Assembly (NCBI GenBank): GCA_958450365.1
Contig: CAUEEP010000933.1
Span: 1,990,001-2,054,000 of the forward strand
Direction of reading: 5' to 3'
DNA length: 64,000 nt
Source: Mesorhabditis belari
Taxonomy: Eukaryota > Nematoda > Chromadorea > Rhabditida > Rhabditidae
Shown here: one piece after another, positions 12,301-22,200 of the stretch
Layout of the letters: each line of letters opens with the position of its first letter
How positions within the stretch are numbered: the first letter of the stretch is position 1
The notes under the pieces: model-generated
The model's input: the letters and a program-made list of their open reading frames with translations, nothing else
What the model was told of the DNA's origin: nothing
Database searches by the model: none
Translations under genes and position numbers: made by a program

Positions 12301-12420
12301 TTGATTCACCTGAATAGCTTTCGTGCAATCGGGTTCCCATGTGTGACACGTCTCGTAGCAATTCGTCGTCAGCACCTTCATGCCGAGTGTGCCAGCGACA
12401 AATTTGCTCAACACAGTCAT
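6304..12420 (-). CDS. tmem-135: TMEM135 homologue (multi-pass membrane protein, 452 aa)
   Basis: Thirteen exons join in frame: 12310-12420, 11705-11761, 11180-11313, 11008-11134, 10151-10222, 9307-9389, 8549-8702, 7817-7909, 7696-7770, 7538-7593, 7136-7226, 6893-7059, 6304-6442. They total 1359 nt including the stop, against 458 aa for human TMEM135. Family marks are NCYETCHTW near residues 20-28, an early FWTWPTLGLTNGLLSSFTAI segment, RKTVAGLVSG with a following membrane helix, and a C-terminal LGLLNRKLFDGVG. TMEM135 is linked in other animals to peroxisomes, mitochondrial fission and fat storage, and belongs to a Tim17-related family. That role is inferred by homology. The start codon follows an AATTCAG acceptor, suggesting trans-splicing. 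Most introns hold private repeats or MITEs. Confidence 0.93.
6541..6685. repeat. 20-bp minisatellite in the last TMEM135 intron
   Basis: About seven units of GAGCCAATTACAACAGTCTA, with C for A variants. It lies between TMEM135 exons 12 and 13. Confidence 0.9.
7318..7420. repeat. GCCAAGCCAAGCCA minisatellite
   Basis: Repeats of GCCAAGCCA and CCAGCCAAG in the intron between TMEM135 exons 10 and 11. They resemble GCCTAA telomere-like tracts that have lost a T. The open frames across it (AGLAWLAWL-like) are repeat artefacts. Confidence 0.85.
7957..8257. mobile_element. foldback MITE, long arms
   Basis: Two arms of roughly 115 nt face each other across a 65-nt loop: 7957-8076 and about 8141-8257. 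Ends read TTACCGTATCTCTTCGAATA and TTACGGTATTTCTTCGAATA. Inner arm sequence such as AAGTGCTATAGGGCTGG also repeats in inverted form. No coding capacity. It lies in the intron between TMEM135 exons 7 and 8. Confidence 0.8.
8396..8472 (+). repeat. degenerate tRNA-like sequence
   Basis: CATGGTCTAATGGATAACGC resembles an A-box and GATGGTTCGATGCGA a B-box at plausible spacing. Acceptor and anticodon stems do not pair convincingly, so it is treated as tRNA-derived debris. Confidence 0.35.
8715..8950. repeat. roughly 10-bp (GATCAATTTN)n minisatellite
   Basis: About 22 units of GATCAATTTC, GATCAATTTT or GATCAATTTG in the intron between TMEM135 exons 6 and 7. Confidence 0.9.
9526..9732. mobile_element. 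MITE with GTAAACGTCAATAGG ends
   Basis: Inverted ends: AGAATTT then GTGTAAACGTCAATAGGTTT on the left (9527-9558), and the complement, ACCTATTGACGTTTACGCC then AAATTCT, on the right (about 9703-9732). The interior is AT-rich and non-coding. It lies in the intron between TMEM135 exons 5 and 6. Confidence 0.7.
10545..10830. repeat. ATTACAATACA minisatellite
   Basis: Units of ACAATTACAAT (11 bp) grade into CATTACAATTA and CATTACGTTA forms. Located in the intron between TMEM135 exons 4 and 5. Confidence 0.9.
11824..12068. repeat. degenerate telomere-like (GCCTAA) array in TMEM135 intron 1
   Basis: Long array of AAGCCTAAGCC mixed with shortened AAGCCAGCCT and AAGCTAAGC units. This is an eroded relative of TTAGGC repeats, lying between TMEM135 exons 1 and 2. 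Confidence 0.8.
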
Positions 12421-12439
12421 TCTGAATTCTTCACAAATC

Positions 12440-13420
12440 AGATTTTCATCATTTTTGAGTATTTTCAAGAAAAATCTCTCTTATACAATAAGCTTAAAAA
12501 TAAGAATAAAAAATAAAAATAACAATAAAAAATTAGAGGTAAATGGTAAATGGTAAATGTGTAAAAAAAAGAAAAAAATTTCTTTTCACAAGAATTTTTG
12601 AGTGTGTGTGTAGTTCAAAAAGAAAATGGTTTAGGCAATCGAATGAAAGAAAAGAAAAGAAAGACATTATCAATTTCTTCTCCCGTTTTTCCCCACAAGG
12701 AGAGAGAGTTTCTAAAAAAAAAGAGCGACGGTTTGATACTAGACTACAAACACCAGAGCCCATTTTGCCGTGTCAAAGCTGAAAATTTCCAAGGTTTTCC
12801 AAGATTTCCTTATGCATTTTTTCGATTTCCCCTAATCTGCCTAATTTTTCTGATTGAATCTAAGTAAGAAAGAAAGTCAAAATCGTGCAGAATCGATCCA
12901 AAGATAGATCAACTCAAAGTCATCTCTTTATTCATCAAATAATAACAGCGAATTCACTCAATAAATATCAATAAGAATCATCGTTTAAAGAGTAGGAAAT
13001 AAAAAGAAAAAAAAAGACAAACGAATGTGCATTGGTGTGTGTAAGGAAAAGAGGAAAAGAGGAAAAGAGGAAAAGAGGAAAAGAAGTAAAGAAGAAAAGA
13101 ACGCAAAAAAAGAAGTATCACAGTTCTCAGCTCGGAAAAACAAATAAATAAACAAAAAAAAGTATGGCTTAAAAGATGAAAAGCTGTTAAATCGGGCATA
13201 AATCTTCGAAAAAAGGTCTCTAGATTATGCACATTTTAAAACAAAGCCCAAAAAGCAATTAAACACCACACTAAAAGCAGGAGAATCCCGGAAAGTCCCG
13301 AAAAAGAAAAAAGGCACATAGAAAAAGGGGAAAAATGAAGTGAAATGAGAATTATCGACTGTTTTAGAATGAAATATGTAATTCACATTTTAGACTACTT
13401 ATTCGTAAATTGGTGAAGCT
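12440..13420. other. spacer upstream of TMEM135, no gene seen
   Basis: Separates the TMEM135 start from the 3' end of the SCYL1-like remnant. It contains purine-rich low complexity, including a GAGGAAAA repeat at about 13050-13085. The small open frames are Lys/Phe-rich and lack homology or splice support. Promoter or trans-splicing signals for TMEM135 should lie here, but I cannot pick out a box. Confidence 0.45.
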
Positions 13421-13426
13421 TAAAAA

Positions 13427-13530
13427 GGATATCGGTCAGGATTACGGTAGCTTTCCGATATCGGATATCACTCAGGATTACGGTAGCTTTCCGATATCGG
13501 ATATCAGTCAGGATTACGGTAGCTTTCCCC
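13427..13530. repeat. tandem repeat with GGATTACGGTAGC motif
   Basis: Three units of about 37 bp: GATATCGGTCAGGATTACGG then TAGCTTTCCGATATCG. The half-palindrome CGATATCGGATATC appears at the joins. The core TTACGGTA word recurs widely in this window. Confidence 0.8.
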
Positions 13531-13690
13531 CGAAAAAGAAGCGCATCTTTTAGGCAGAAAACGGAAAGAACACAGCCAAATGATAATGACGTAGGAATTA
13601 AAATGACAAGAAACAGAATAAATAGAACGATACAGAAGAAGGAAGGAAATCATCATCATCATCTTCATCATCACCCGCACATCATTCCCT

Positions 13691-16259
13691 CTAGAAATCC
13701 TCCCAGCCATCAGTGGCAGCATTGTTAGCGGCTGGCGGTGTTTTCGTTGGAACCTAAATGCAATTCAATCATAATCAAAATCAAGCTCTATTTTGTCTCA
13801 TTCAAAAGCCTAAAGTATCCTCTATAAAGCTGACGATAGTTTTTCTCTCTAAACAAAGTTATGGACCTTCAAAGCCCGGCTACGCATTCAAAATTTTCCC
13901 TTAGCCTACTAGAGTCAAAGTTGTATTTGATCAGTTAAGCCGAAAGCTTTTGATAAGATTTCCGGTGTTAAGTGTGCCCATTTTGTCAGCCACTTATAGC
14001 TTTTTTAGCTTTACCTAATTTATGCTCATAAAAAATTGAAATTGAATGACTGGTGACTAGAGTTGAAAACAACTTGTCAATACCATCCATCATAACAAAT
14101 TATCCTATCCATTCAACTCCAAAAAAGCCCACCTTTCCCTCCTCCAATTCCCTTTTGTTGTTGTGCTCTTTCTCGGCAATTTCCCTCCGCTTTGCCTCAT
14201 TTTTTGCGGCAATCTCGGCGCGTCGAGCCTCGCGATTTGCTGAAAAACGAAAAACACAGTATTCATATACAAATTAAAATCCGAATCACTGCTTTAAAAC
14301 ATCAAAAATAAACTTTCTACCTTGCAAAGAAGCTGACGAAGAAACGGCTGGCGGTGGCGCGAGTTTGGGAGGAGCTAAAGAAAAAGAAGAATAATGGCAT
14401 ACTCGACAATAGAATGTTTTTGGTTCTGTTTTGATTCTTTAACCTTAAAATTGACCTCAAATTTATATTTCACTAAACTGACCCTTTGTCATCACCGTAG
14501 TGCTTCCCCCACTCATCAAAATCGTTGTTCCCGATCGGATCGTCGTCGATTTCCCAGCTACCACCGGCTAAAAACCCTTTGTATCAAAAGAATCATAGCT
14601 TCTCAAGCGCAAGACTTAAATCAAAAGAAACTCAGAAGAACTAAAGGACAAGCAATTTTGAGGGTGAAACCGAAAAACCTCCAACCAGAAGTAGCAGCAG
14701 TATTGCTGGTTGTCGCTTTCTTTCCTGCGGTTTTCGTCGACAAATCCTCGGCGTGTTGGTGATACCGAGTAAAAAGTCGAGATCCTGATTGTCTAAAAAG
14801 AAAAGCAAATGAAAGGGGTAGCAAAAAAAGAGCTCTAAACTAAAAGCTAGCTAGTTGAACGCTAAAAGAATTTGTCCCAATGAAAGGTGCCCAAATGAAG
14901 AAGGAAACCCTGTATAGGCTGCGAAGAAACAAAAGAAAACGCATTGAACGTGCTAAATTTTTTTAATTCAAAGCAAAAGCCTATTTTCTTTGTCGACTTT
15001 CTCTTTAGAGTTGAACTAATGGTTTCGAAATTTGATCAGCCAGGACTGGCTAATTGTAATTCAAGCTAAAAGTCAGAGACTTGTCCTGCCTAAAGCATCC
15101 AAAGCACTCACCCAACTTTTCCCCTTCAATTCCATCTTGTCTTGTCCACTTCCGCCACCCAACTTCAAGCCACCTCCTCCACCGCCAGCTGTTGTTGTTG
15201 CTGTCATCTTCGACTTTATCGGTTTCTTCAGTGCCGGAGCGGTGCTGGTGGTCTAAAATAAAGATTTCAGCTTCTAACGGCTTCTCTACATCAACCAACC
15301 GTTGCTCTGTTGAGCTCGATTCCCGACAAGCCGCTCGACATCTCTTTTCCCATCTAAAGCAAAATACTCCACTTATCCACGGTGCAAGAAAGCAGCAGTG
15401 CTTACCCAGTTCCCCAATCGTCATCATTGTCCTCATTTCCATTCTTGTTGTTGTCGTTATTCTGTTTTTTCCCCGTGCTGACTGATCGATTCGCGAGCGT
15501 CCGTGTACATATCCGAGTCATCATTTTCTAAAACAATCATTTACAATAGCTAATTTTTAAACTAAAAGTAAATAGACCAACTATTGTATCCCAAACGTTT
15601 ATACTGGTATTACGACGTTATGCCAAAAATCTTCATCACACACCCTATCCTCATCCTCAAAGCTTCCCATCCTTCGGCATCTCGCGTCGGCTCCAAAACT
15701 TTTGGCTTCCAGTGCGCCTGCACGCTTGCAGCGTGGCGCCCGACTCGACATTTGGCTGAGCTTATACTTTAGCCATTAGAGGCTTTAAACAACAAAAAAA
15801 ACCCGGTACCTTCGCGCACTATCGTCGTCTTTTGCCGCCGTTCCTGTTGTGGTAAGGGTGGGTGGCGGGGCACCTTGTAGAATTTCCCAGACAACGACTT
15901 TAACGCCCACGATGCCCATTGTGGAACCTCGAAATTAAGAAGTACGATTTTTAAAGTTGACAACAAAAACAACTCACCTTTATCCGAATCGAGTGAAACC
16001 CCGGCCACCGGCTTCTCACCTAGAAATAAATTATGATAACTTTTCAAAAATAACCAACCTTGTGCTTCCACCTCGGGGATGATCTCCGGATTCCCGCTGG
16101 CTTTCTCCAACTTCTCCAAAAACCCCTTTATCGACCTTGAAAGCCTGGTCACGGACCTGTAAAAAACAAAAAAGAATAAATAAGGCGCGAAAAAGTGTTC
16201 ACCTGCCTTCTGGATCACACGTCATCGGTCCCAACGCCGGCACGATCTGATTTGGCCAC
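13691..16259 (-). pseudogene. SCYL1-like C-terminal region, probably a decayed copy
   Basis: Minus-strand blocks match the C-terminal half of SCYL1 (N-terminal-kinase-like protein, COPI-associated). The exon at 16259 reads NQIVPALGPMTCDPEG, the HEAT-repeat end. Then come VRDQAFK, a GFLEKLEKASG stretch, PQWASWALKSLSGKFYK, several acidic blocks with W-G pairs, an R/E/K-rich helix (REARRAEIAAKNEAKRREIA, 14133-14239) and a GWEDF stop (13691-13753). The last four exons, from 14567 to 13691, join in phase. Further upstream the frames do not. VRDQAFK is out of frame with the next residues, the 15960-16010 exon does not join the next one in frame, and the WGSFEDED-like block near 15670 needs an extra base. 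No kinase domain is present. The upstream flank is a telomere-type array. A living gene with misread exons is less likely but possible. Confidence 0.6.
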
Positions 16260-16300
16260 CTGGAAAAGAATACAATGGAATGAGAAGTACTTGCCTGCAA

Positions 16301-16511
16301 GCCTAAGCCTAAGCCTAAGCCTAAGCCTAAGCCTAAGCCTAAGCCTAAGCCTAAGCCTAAGCCCAAGCCTAAGCCCTAAGCCTAAGCCTAAGCCTAAGCC
16401 TAAGCCTGGCCCAAGCCCAAGCCTGCCCAAGCCTAAGCCTAAGCCTAAGCCTAAGCCTAAGCCTAAGCCTAAGCCTAAGCCTAAGCCTAAGCCTAAGCCT
16501 AAGCCTAAGCC
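16301..16511. repeat. interstitial telomeric array (TTAGGC)n
   Basis: About 30 units of GCCTAA, the complement of TTAGGC. The two halves (about 16301-16405 and 16430-16508) are nearly perfect and are separated by CCTGGCCCAAGCCCAAGCCT. This is by far the cleanest telomere-type tract in the window. The KPKPKP and LRLRLR open frames across it are artefacts. Confidence 0.93.
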
Positions 16512-16519
16512 AAAATTTA

Positions 16520-16955
16520 TGACTTAATTTTATCCCGTTCAAAAGCATTAATGTCGCTATTGGTCTTAATCCAATGTAGCTGAGATAGTGCCCAGGCCCG
16601 TAGCTAGGGGGGGCAACAAATTCATTTTTAAAAAGTTTGCCCTCCGTCAAAATCAAAACTTTTTTTGAAGCAGTTTGTTACTGGATAGACCATTCCTTCA
16701 AGAGTTTGCATTTTTCTTTAAAAAAAAGTTGCATTCAAGACTTCAAGAATTCTAGATTTTGAAAGATTGAAAGATTTTGAAAATCTACTGAAAACGCCAG
16801 ACCTTATCTACGAATCCTTGATGAGTGTGGGAAGCTATTAACCCCAAGAAAATTCAAGAGTCCAAAAGCCTTCTTTTCAGTGCGGTGCGTTTAGACATCT
16901 ATTTAGTTTTCTTTTATTAAACGCGGGCCCAGCTTTGCCATTCTAGCAACTTACA
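16520..16955. other. spacer with dispersed-repeat fragment
   Basis: A stretch at about 16636-16715 (AAGTTTGCCC, ATCAAAACTTTTT, CAGTTTGTTACTGG) has a diverged direct copy at about 18418-18500, so it belongs to a dispersed repeat. No gene is seen. Confidence 0.5.
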
Positions 16956-16959
16956 AAAT

Positions 16960-17867
16960 TCGTTGCCGAAGCACAATTCGTGAACTTTGTTTGCCAGCTA
17001 CATCCTTTTGATCTTTTTGTGCCTAAATAAGGATGGTGTTCGAGAAGCTGTGGTCGAAATATTGTTCATAAAAAGACACCATTTAAATACCAGCTAATTT
17101 TTCTAGCCAATCAATGGCTGACAGTAAAATCTAGCAAGATTTTTGCTAATTGTAAGCATTAACAAAATTACTGTGTAACTTCAGTCTTTTTCTCAAAAAT
17201 AGTGTGAAATAGAAAAAAGGACCACGGTAGAAAGTACGATGGTTTGTATTGTATTTCAAGTTAGTCAACCAACTTCTACCGTAGTCCGGTTTCCAATTCA
17301 CACTATTCCTTGAGACTTACACACTCTCTAAAATCTTTGCCAGTTGCTAGATGGCGAAACCTTTGCTCTAATAATTTTTATTTGAATTCTATCGTTTTAT
17401 GTGTCGCCTTTTTTGGCAGTTAGATAAAAAGCAACAATGAAAAGCCAGTTTCAGCAGACCCTAAAAGTTCTTCTTTACACAACATATGTGGACACGACTC
17501 GAATCCATGGTTGTGGATTTTGAGTAGTTCATCCGCATTTGCATCGCCAATGCCAAAACTGAAAGCGAAAGAATAACATAGTGGTGATAGATATAAGGAG
17601 AAAAGCTTTCACTCGCTTCCGGCCGCAAGATGTGTTTCGTCTGGTGGAGTCACAGAGGTTTGACCCGCAGCTCTTTCGTTCGGTTTTGATGGAAGACCCT
17701 GTTTTGATTGTTTTCTTCGCATTCCCTTAATTAAACAAACAAGAGAAAAAAAATTAACAAATTTACTTTCAAATGTGGCTTCCCTTTTGAAATCTGTAAA
17801 GGACGAAGGACCGGTGAGCGCGTCACCGTCGGCTTCCGCTTGGTTGGGCGCCACTATGCTCAAATTT
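16960..17867 (-). CDS. unrecognised exon cluster, low confidence
   Basis: Four candidate exons on the minus strand: about 17768-17867 (NLSIVAPNQAEADGDALTG), 17615-17727, 17486-17570 (reading DFGIGDANADELLKIHNHGF then ESCPHML) and 16964-17022 (CTKRSKGCSWQTKFTNCAS). The middle pair and the last pair join in phase, but the first join is off by one. I do not recognise a family. The HNHGFESCPHML stretch with scattered cysteines could be a small metal-binding or secreted module. The intron at about 17030-17480 contains half of a direct-repeat pair and a MITE. It may be a fragment of a dead gene. Confidence 0.3.
17191..17315. mobile_element. short foldback MITE with ATAGTGTGAAAT ends
   Basis: Inverted ends TCTCAAAAATAGTGTGAAAT (17191-17210) and the complement of TCTCAAGGAATAGTGTGAAT (ending 17315). 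Inner arms are also paired, with ACGGTAGAAAGT opposite ACTTCTACCGTAG. A relative is at 62931-63091. Confidence 0.7.
17344..17472. repeat. dispersed direct repeat, copy 1
   Basis: Starts GTTGCTAGATGGCGAAACCT and continues about 129 bp with only a few differences from the copy at 18023-18152. Nothing in it suggests coding. Confidence 0.85.
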
Positions 17868-18022
17868 CTGGGATCAATCTTTGCCTTAAATTTACCTGTA
17901 TTTTACTACAAAATACAGACAATTTAAATATCAACATTGAAGGAATTGAAACGGTTTATGGTAGGGTTCGCTAATTATTTTGCCAGAAAATAAGGAAACT
18001 AAACAAAACTGTTCCTTAATGT

Positions 18023-18152
18023 TGCTAGATGGCGAAACCTTTGCTCTAATAATTTTTATTTGAATTCTATCGTTTTATGTGTGGCCTTTTTTGGCAGTTG
18101 GATGAAAAGCAACAATGAAAAGCCAGTTTCAACAGACCCTAAAAGTTCTTTT
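18023..18152. repeat. dispersed direct repeat, copy 2
   Basis: Second copy of the 17344-17472 unit, with more than 95 percent identity by eye. Sequence immediately after it (18163-18255, GTAGAGAATTAGTTAACCTT onward) also occurs at 42966-43078, so different modules are joined here. Confidence 0.85.
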
Positions 18153-18259
18153 TTAAATGTCATTTTGTAGAGAATTAGTTAACCTTTCGATTGATATCAA
18201 ACGCGTATCATTTGACGAAGTCTGCTAGAAGTCTTAGAAGTTTCTTTGGTCTTCTGCGA

Positions 18260-19200
18260 CATTTCATTCTCGCAAATTCTCCCATAAACATGAACTTTAC
18301 TAAAGAACGGATCGACGCATGAACGGTCACGCATGAACGCATGAACTTTCACAACGAGCGAACTTTCCAAATGAGCTCATGAACGCATGACATTTACAAA
18401 ATGCCTATTATTTTTACAAAGTTTGCCCCCTCCCCGAAATCAAAACTTTTTAGATCAGTTTCTTACTGGGTAGCCCTTTTCTTTCAAAACGTTGCTTTTT
18501 CTTCAAATTTTTGCGAGAATTCCTAGCATTCACAACCCGAATCTTGCGATAAGTCCAGCAATTCTCTTGTGCGTTGGTGAAAACTTTGTTTCAAATTTAA
18601 TGGCACAAAATTTTCCCTGAAGCACATAATGGTATTGTTATACGCAATTTTTTAGTAGTATTATCATTATATTCATTGCCACACGAATTTACGGTCAATG
18701 TTGAAGCAAAATAGGAAGAAAGGAGTGCATGTTTCAATTGAAATAAACTCATTCTGCTATCACCAAAATGAATGCTTCCATTAATCCCTATAAATTCCTT
18801 GACATTTAAAATTTGCGCATCATCTTTTTCATTTCGGTTTTGTATTTAAGAGTTTAGTTTCCATTCAACGCTGTTGTTAAGCTTTGATTTAAAAGCAAAA
18901 GCTTCAATAAAGTCATTTGAAAATAGGCATGTTTTAAGCTTGAGAGCACTATTTTCATGTTTCTCAAAGTAATATTGCAAGGTTGTCGTATTTTCCAAAC
19001 TTTAAAGTTTTGCTTGAAAATCTTTAGTTCAAATGTTAATGTTTCGATTTTGAAAGCATTTTGTTGTGTGAATTGCTTTTAATGCTTGATGTTCGACTTC
19101 TTTTGATTATAAAAATTGTATCTGGGTTGAAAATGTAACCTTTTTCACACTTTTACTCACTTTTAATAAGAAGTGCTGTAATCTTGGAATTATGGATCAA
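18260..19200. other. spacer downstream of the chemoreceptor gene
   Basis: AT-rich, with a CATGAACG repeat near 18310-18390 and a repeat fragment at about 18418-18500 related to 16636. No exon or RNA gene is seen. Confidence 0.45.
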
Positions 19201-19206
19201 AATCAT

Positions 19207-22200
19207 TCATTGTAAAATCGCGATGGTCGAGTGAACGATCGTCGAATTTTTCGTTCTCGCTCGATACTTGATCGGTTTCCTGAAAATGAAAGTGGATTCG
19301 ATTTTTATTTGAAATAAAATTGTACTTTTCAAAAGCTATTTGAAGCTTTCCGAAAAGAATGGAAAGATTCGAGTTTCATCTTGGAAAAGATGGAATTGAG
19401 TAAGAGCAATTCACCGGATTTTGAATCGTTTCCGAAATGTGAAACTCAAATGGAAATACTTGAGTTTCATCTTGAGGTGTATGAAATCGGGGAAAATTTA
19501 ATCAATCGAAAAAAACAAATTTTCACAACCAAAACCATTTTTGAGTTTTATTTCCTATCCAATCGAAATCCTTTTGATCCTTTTGAATCCTTTTGAACGA
19601 ACCAAAACATTCCGATAGTCGCTTTCCTATATGGTTCCACCGCCCACAGCATGATGATCGGCTGAAGAAGAGAGACGGTGTTCAGTGGAAGGAAACAGGG
19701 AAACTGAAGAAAAAAATTCAACGTGCCAATAGATTCCCATGACTACGATGACCGTGAATTACAATATGTTCAAATTTAGAGTGAAATAATTCCAAATTTT
19801 AGCGCACTTCTGTCAAATTTGAGCGATTCAACCATGAAAACCGTCAACTAATGGCTAGTTTTTTGGAAAAGAAGTCAAAATGGTGGCTACTTCTTTTGGT
19901 GTCAAATTTTTTGCGCAACTCGCCGTAACTTTCTTCTAAGTCAGCCAATCTTTATGCTTTTGATGTTATTTTGTAGATCTCAATAAGTGCAACAAAATGA
20001 CATCAAAATCATAAAGATTAGCCGACTTAGAGGAAAGTTATGACGGGTTGTGCAAAGAATTTGACGCAAAGTCCCGAATCGAAGCACTTAGGGCCCTCAG
20101 CACGACTACGAATCGGCCAATCGGTTTTGGAATTGGACTTTTTGAAACATAAACTTTTAAAGACATGATGTCTGAAGTAGTGCTTTTAGACAGCTACCAT
20201 CAACCTTTAGATAACTTTTTAATATTAATTAAGTTACTTATAAATATCTAAAAAAAACCAGTCATTGAACTATAGAAGTTACTCTCAAGTCAAGTATTTT
20301 GAAAAAGAAAATTTTTTCAGAAAAATTCAAACAGAGAACATAAAGGCTTTACGATAACTAACATTATCGACAATCTTTTTTTTTATTGACATTACAGTCT
20401 GCATTTTTAAATATAACTATGGTTCTCCGAGGTTCTCTTCTCACTCACTTGCCAAATTGGATCGGTGACAACGCCTTGTTGTGAGAGGAAAAAGAGGGGA
20501 AGAGTGCCGGCAGCAGCCACGGGGACAATCGCTTGTAAGACTAACATCTGTAAAAGAAAATTTAGATTTTAATTCCTTAAAACATTTTATTTGGTTTACA
20601 ATTGATCGCTGACTTTCTTGAGGAAGCATTAAGCTAACGGGGTTAAAGCCCGCTTAAGTTGAAGCTTGGTTTACAAAATTCAGCTTTGTACATCTTTATG
20701 CTAAATTTTCAAATAAAACCAAAGCACTTCCACACATTGTCGAAAGTCTATTTGAAAAAAATACTTAAAAATTTCAACCTATAAGAAGTTTTGAAGATTT
20801 TTGATGGTTTTGATTTCCGATTTCTGCTTCGTAGCCAACTTTCTCGTTATTAATGAGACAGGCGATTTGTTTAGCCGGCCTTAGCTTGTAATTTGTTTTA
20901 TATAACTAATTAGATGACTTTGCGGTGGGGTTTTTTTTGTTGGATTCATGCTTTTAAAGCCTCATCATTGACGAAAATTACTGTTAAAGGAGTGACTGAA
21001 AAAAACAAAAAACATCAAACACCGCACAAAATTTCCCCATTTTTCCAAACCTTGACCAATTTTCGGTGTTGCCGTTTCGTCGCCTCGGAAATCGTCAACA
21101 AATTCAGAGCTTTGTTAATCTTTGCACTGAATCTTTCATCTCGAAAAACATAATTTTTCATTAATTCACCGAAAATAGTAGACCAAATAATAAACGATCG
21201 GAGAAATGATGGCCATGTAAACGATTGTGTGCATGATTGGGTAACGCTAGAAAATAAAATGTTTAGCGGTCACGACTAAAACGATTTTCATTGACTAGTA
21301 CTCAAAAAACTTGAAACTTCAAAAATCACAACTCGAGTTTTGTCTTTTTTCCTTAAATCGAATCTTTTTTTCTCTAAAACTCACCAAAATGGTGTGCGTG
21401 ACGAAAAGGACTTGTGATGACGGATACTCGACACTTGCATTAAACCGTTTTTCGTACATTTTATTCCCATCACTCAGCGATCCCTCGAAAGCGATATTGC
21501 AAGTGAACTGAAGAAAAGGTTAATAAATTTGAAATCTTCCAAAGGATAAAGCTTTTTTTACATTTTCTAAAAACCATTTTTCCATCATTCACGTTATTGG
21601 GTGCAAAGCAGTCGGTTTCGAGTCGTCAAACTTGAAACTGAGTCTTACAAACAGCTCTTCTTTACTTTTTTTGTTTAAACGATTATCATTTAAACTTTTG
21701 CATTTAATACCAGATATAAAATAACTAATTATAAATTATAAATTTTAAGCCTGAGCTGCTAAAGGAAAAAATGATAGAATATCTAGTACTCATGACTATT
21801 TTACCAGGATCGCATATGTCCTAGCAGCTAAACGCTAATCCCTTAGCCAAAATGCTGACAAAATAGTCACAAATGCCGAAAAAGGTTGCTATTCATTGCT
21901 ATTCGAGCAAAATTACAATTTTCTCATCCACTTTAAGCAGCTTGAAACATTGAGTTCCAAAATAAGTTAAACGGGTTTTTTTTCTGGTTAGGAGCTAATT
22001 TTTAAAATCGTTTTTCATGCTTTTTTTTATCCAAACCTGTTCAACGAGCGTCATTGGGGCCGTGGCCAACAGCGCCAAGAATATCTTGTACTTTTTAGGT
22101 GCCGGATGGGAAATCACCCACCAGCGATAGAAGAATGACATCGGAAGTGAAAGGAGCGAGTGCAGATTTGAGCCTGCATTTGATTAGAGCAGTGAAGAAA

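Noticed and set aside
12533..13232. Several overlapping ORFs of 70-90 codons upstream of TMEM135
   Set aside because: Low-complexity Lys/Phe-rich frames on both strands, no homology, no matching splice partners.
16301..16511. CRISPR-like array
   Set aside because: The repeat is a continuous hexamer without spacers, and the DNA is eukaryotic.
16195..16656. KPKPKP and LRLRLR ORFs on both strands
   Set aside because: Readouts of the telomeric GCCTAA array.
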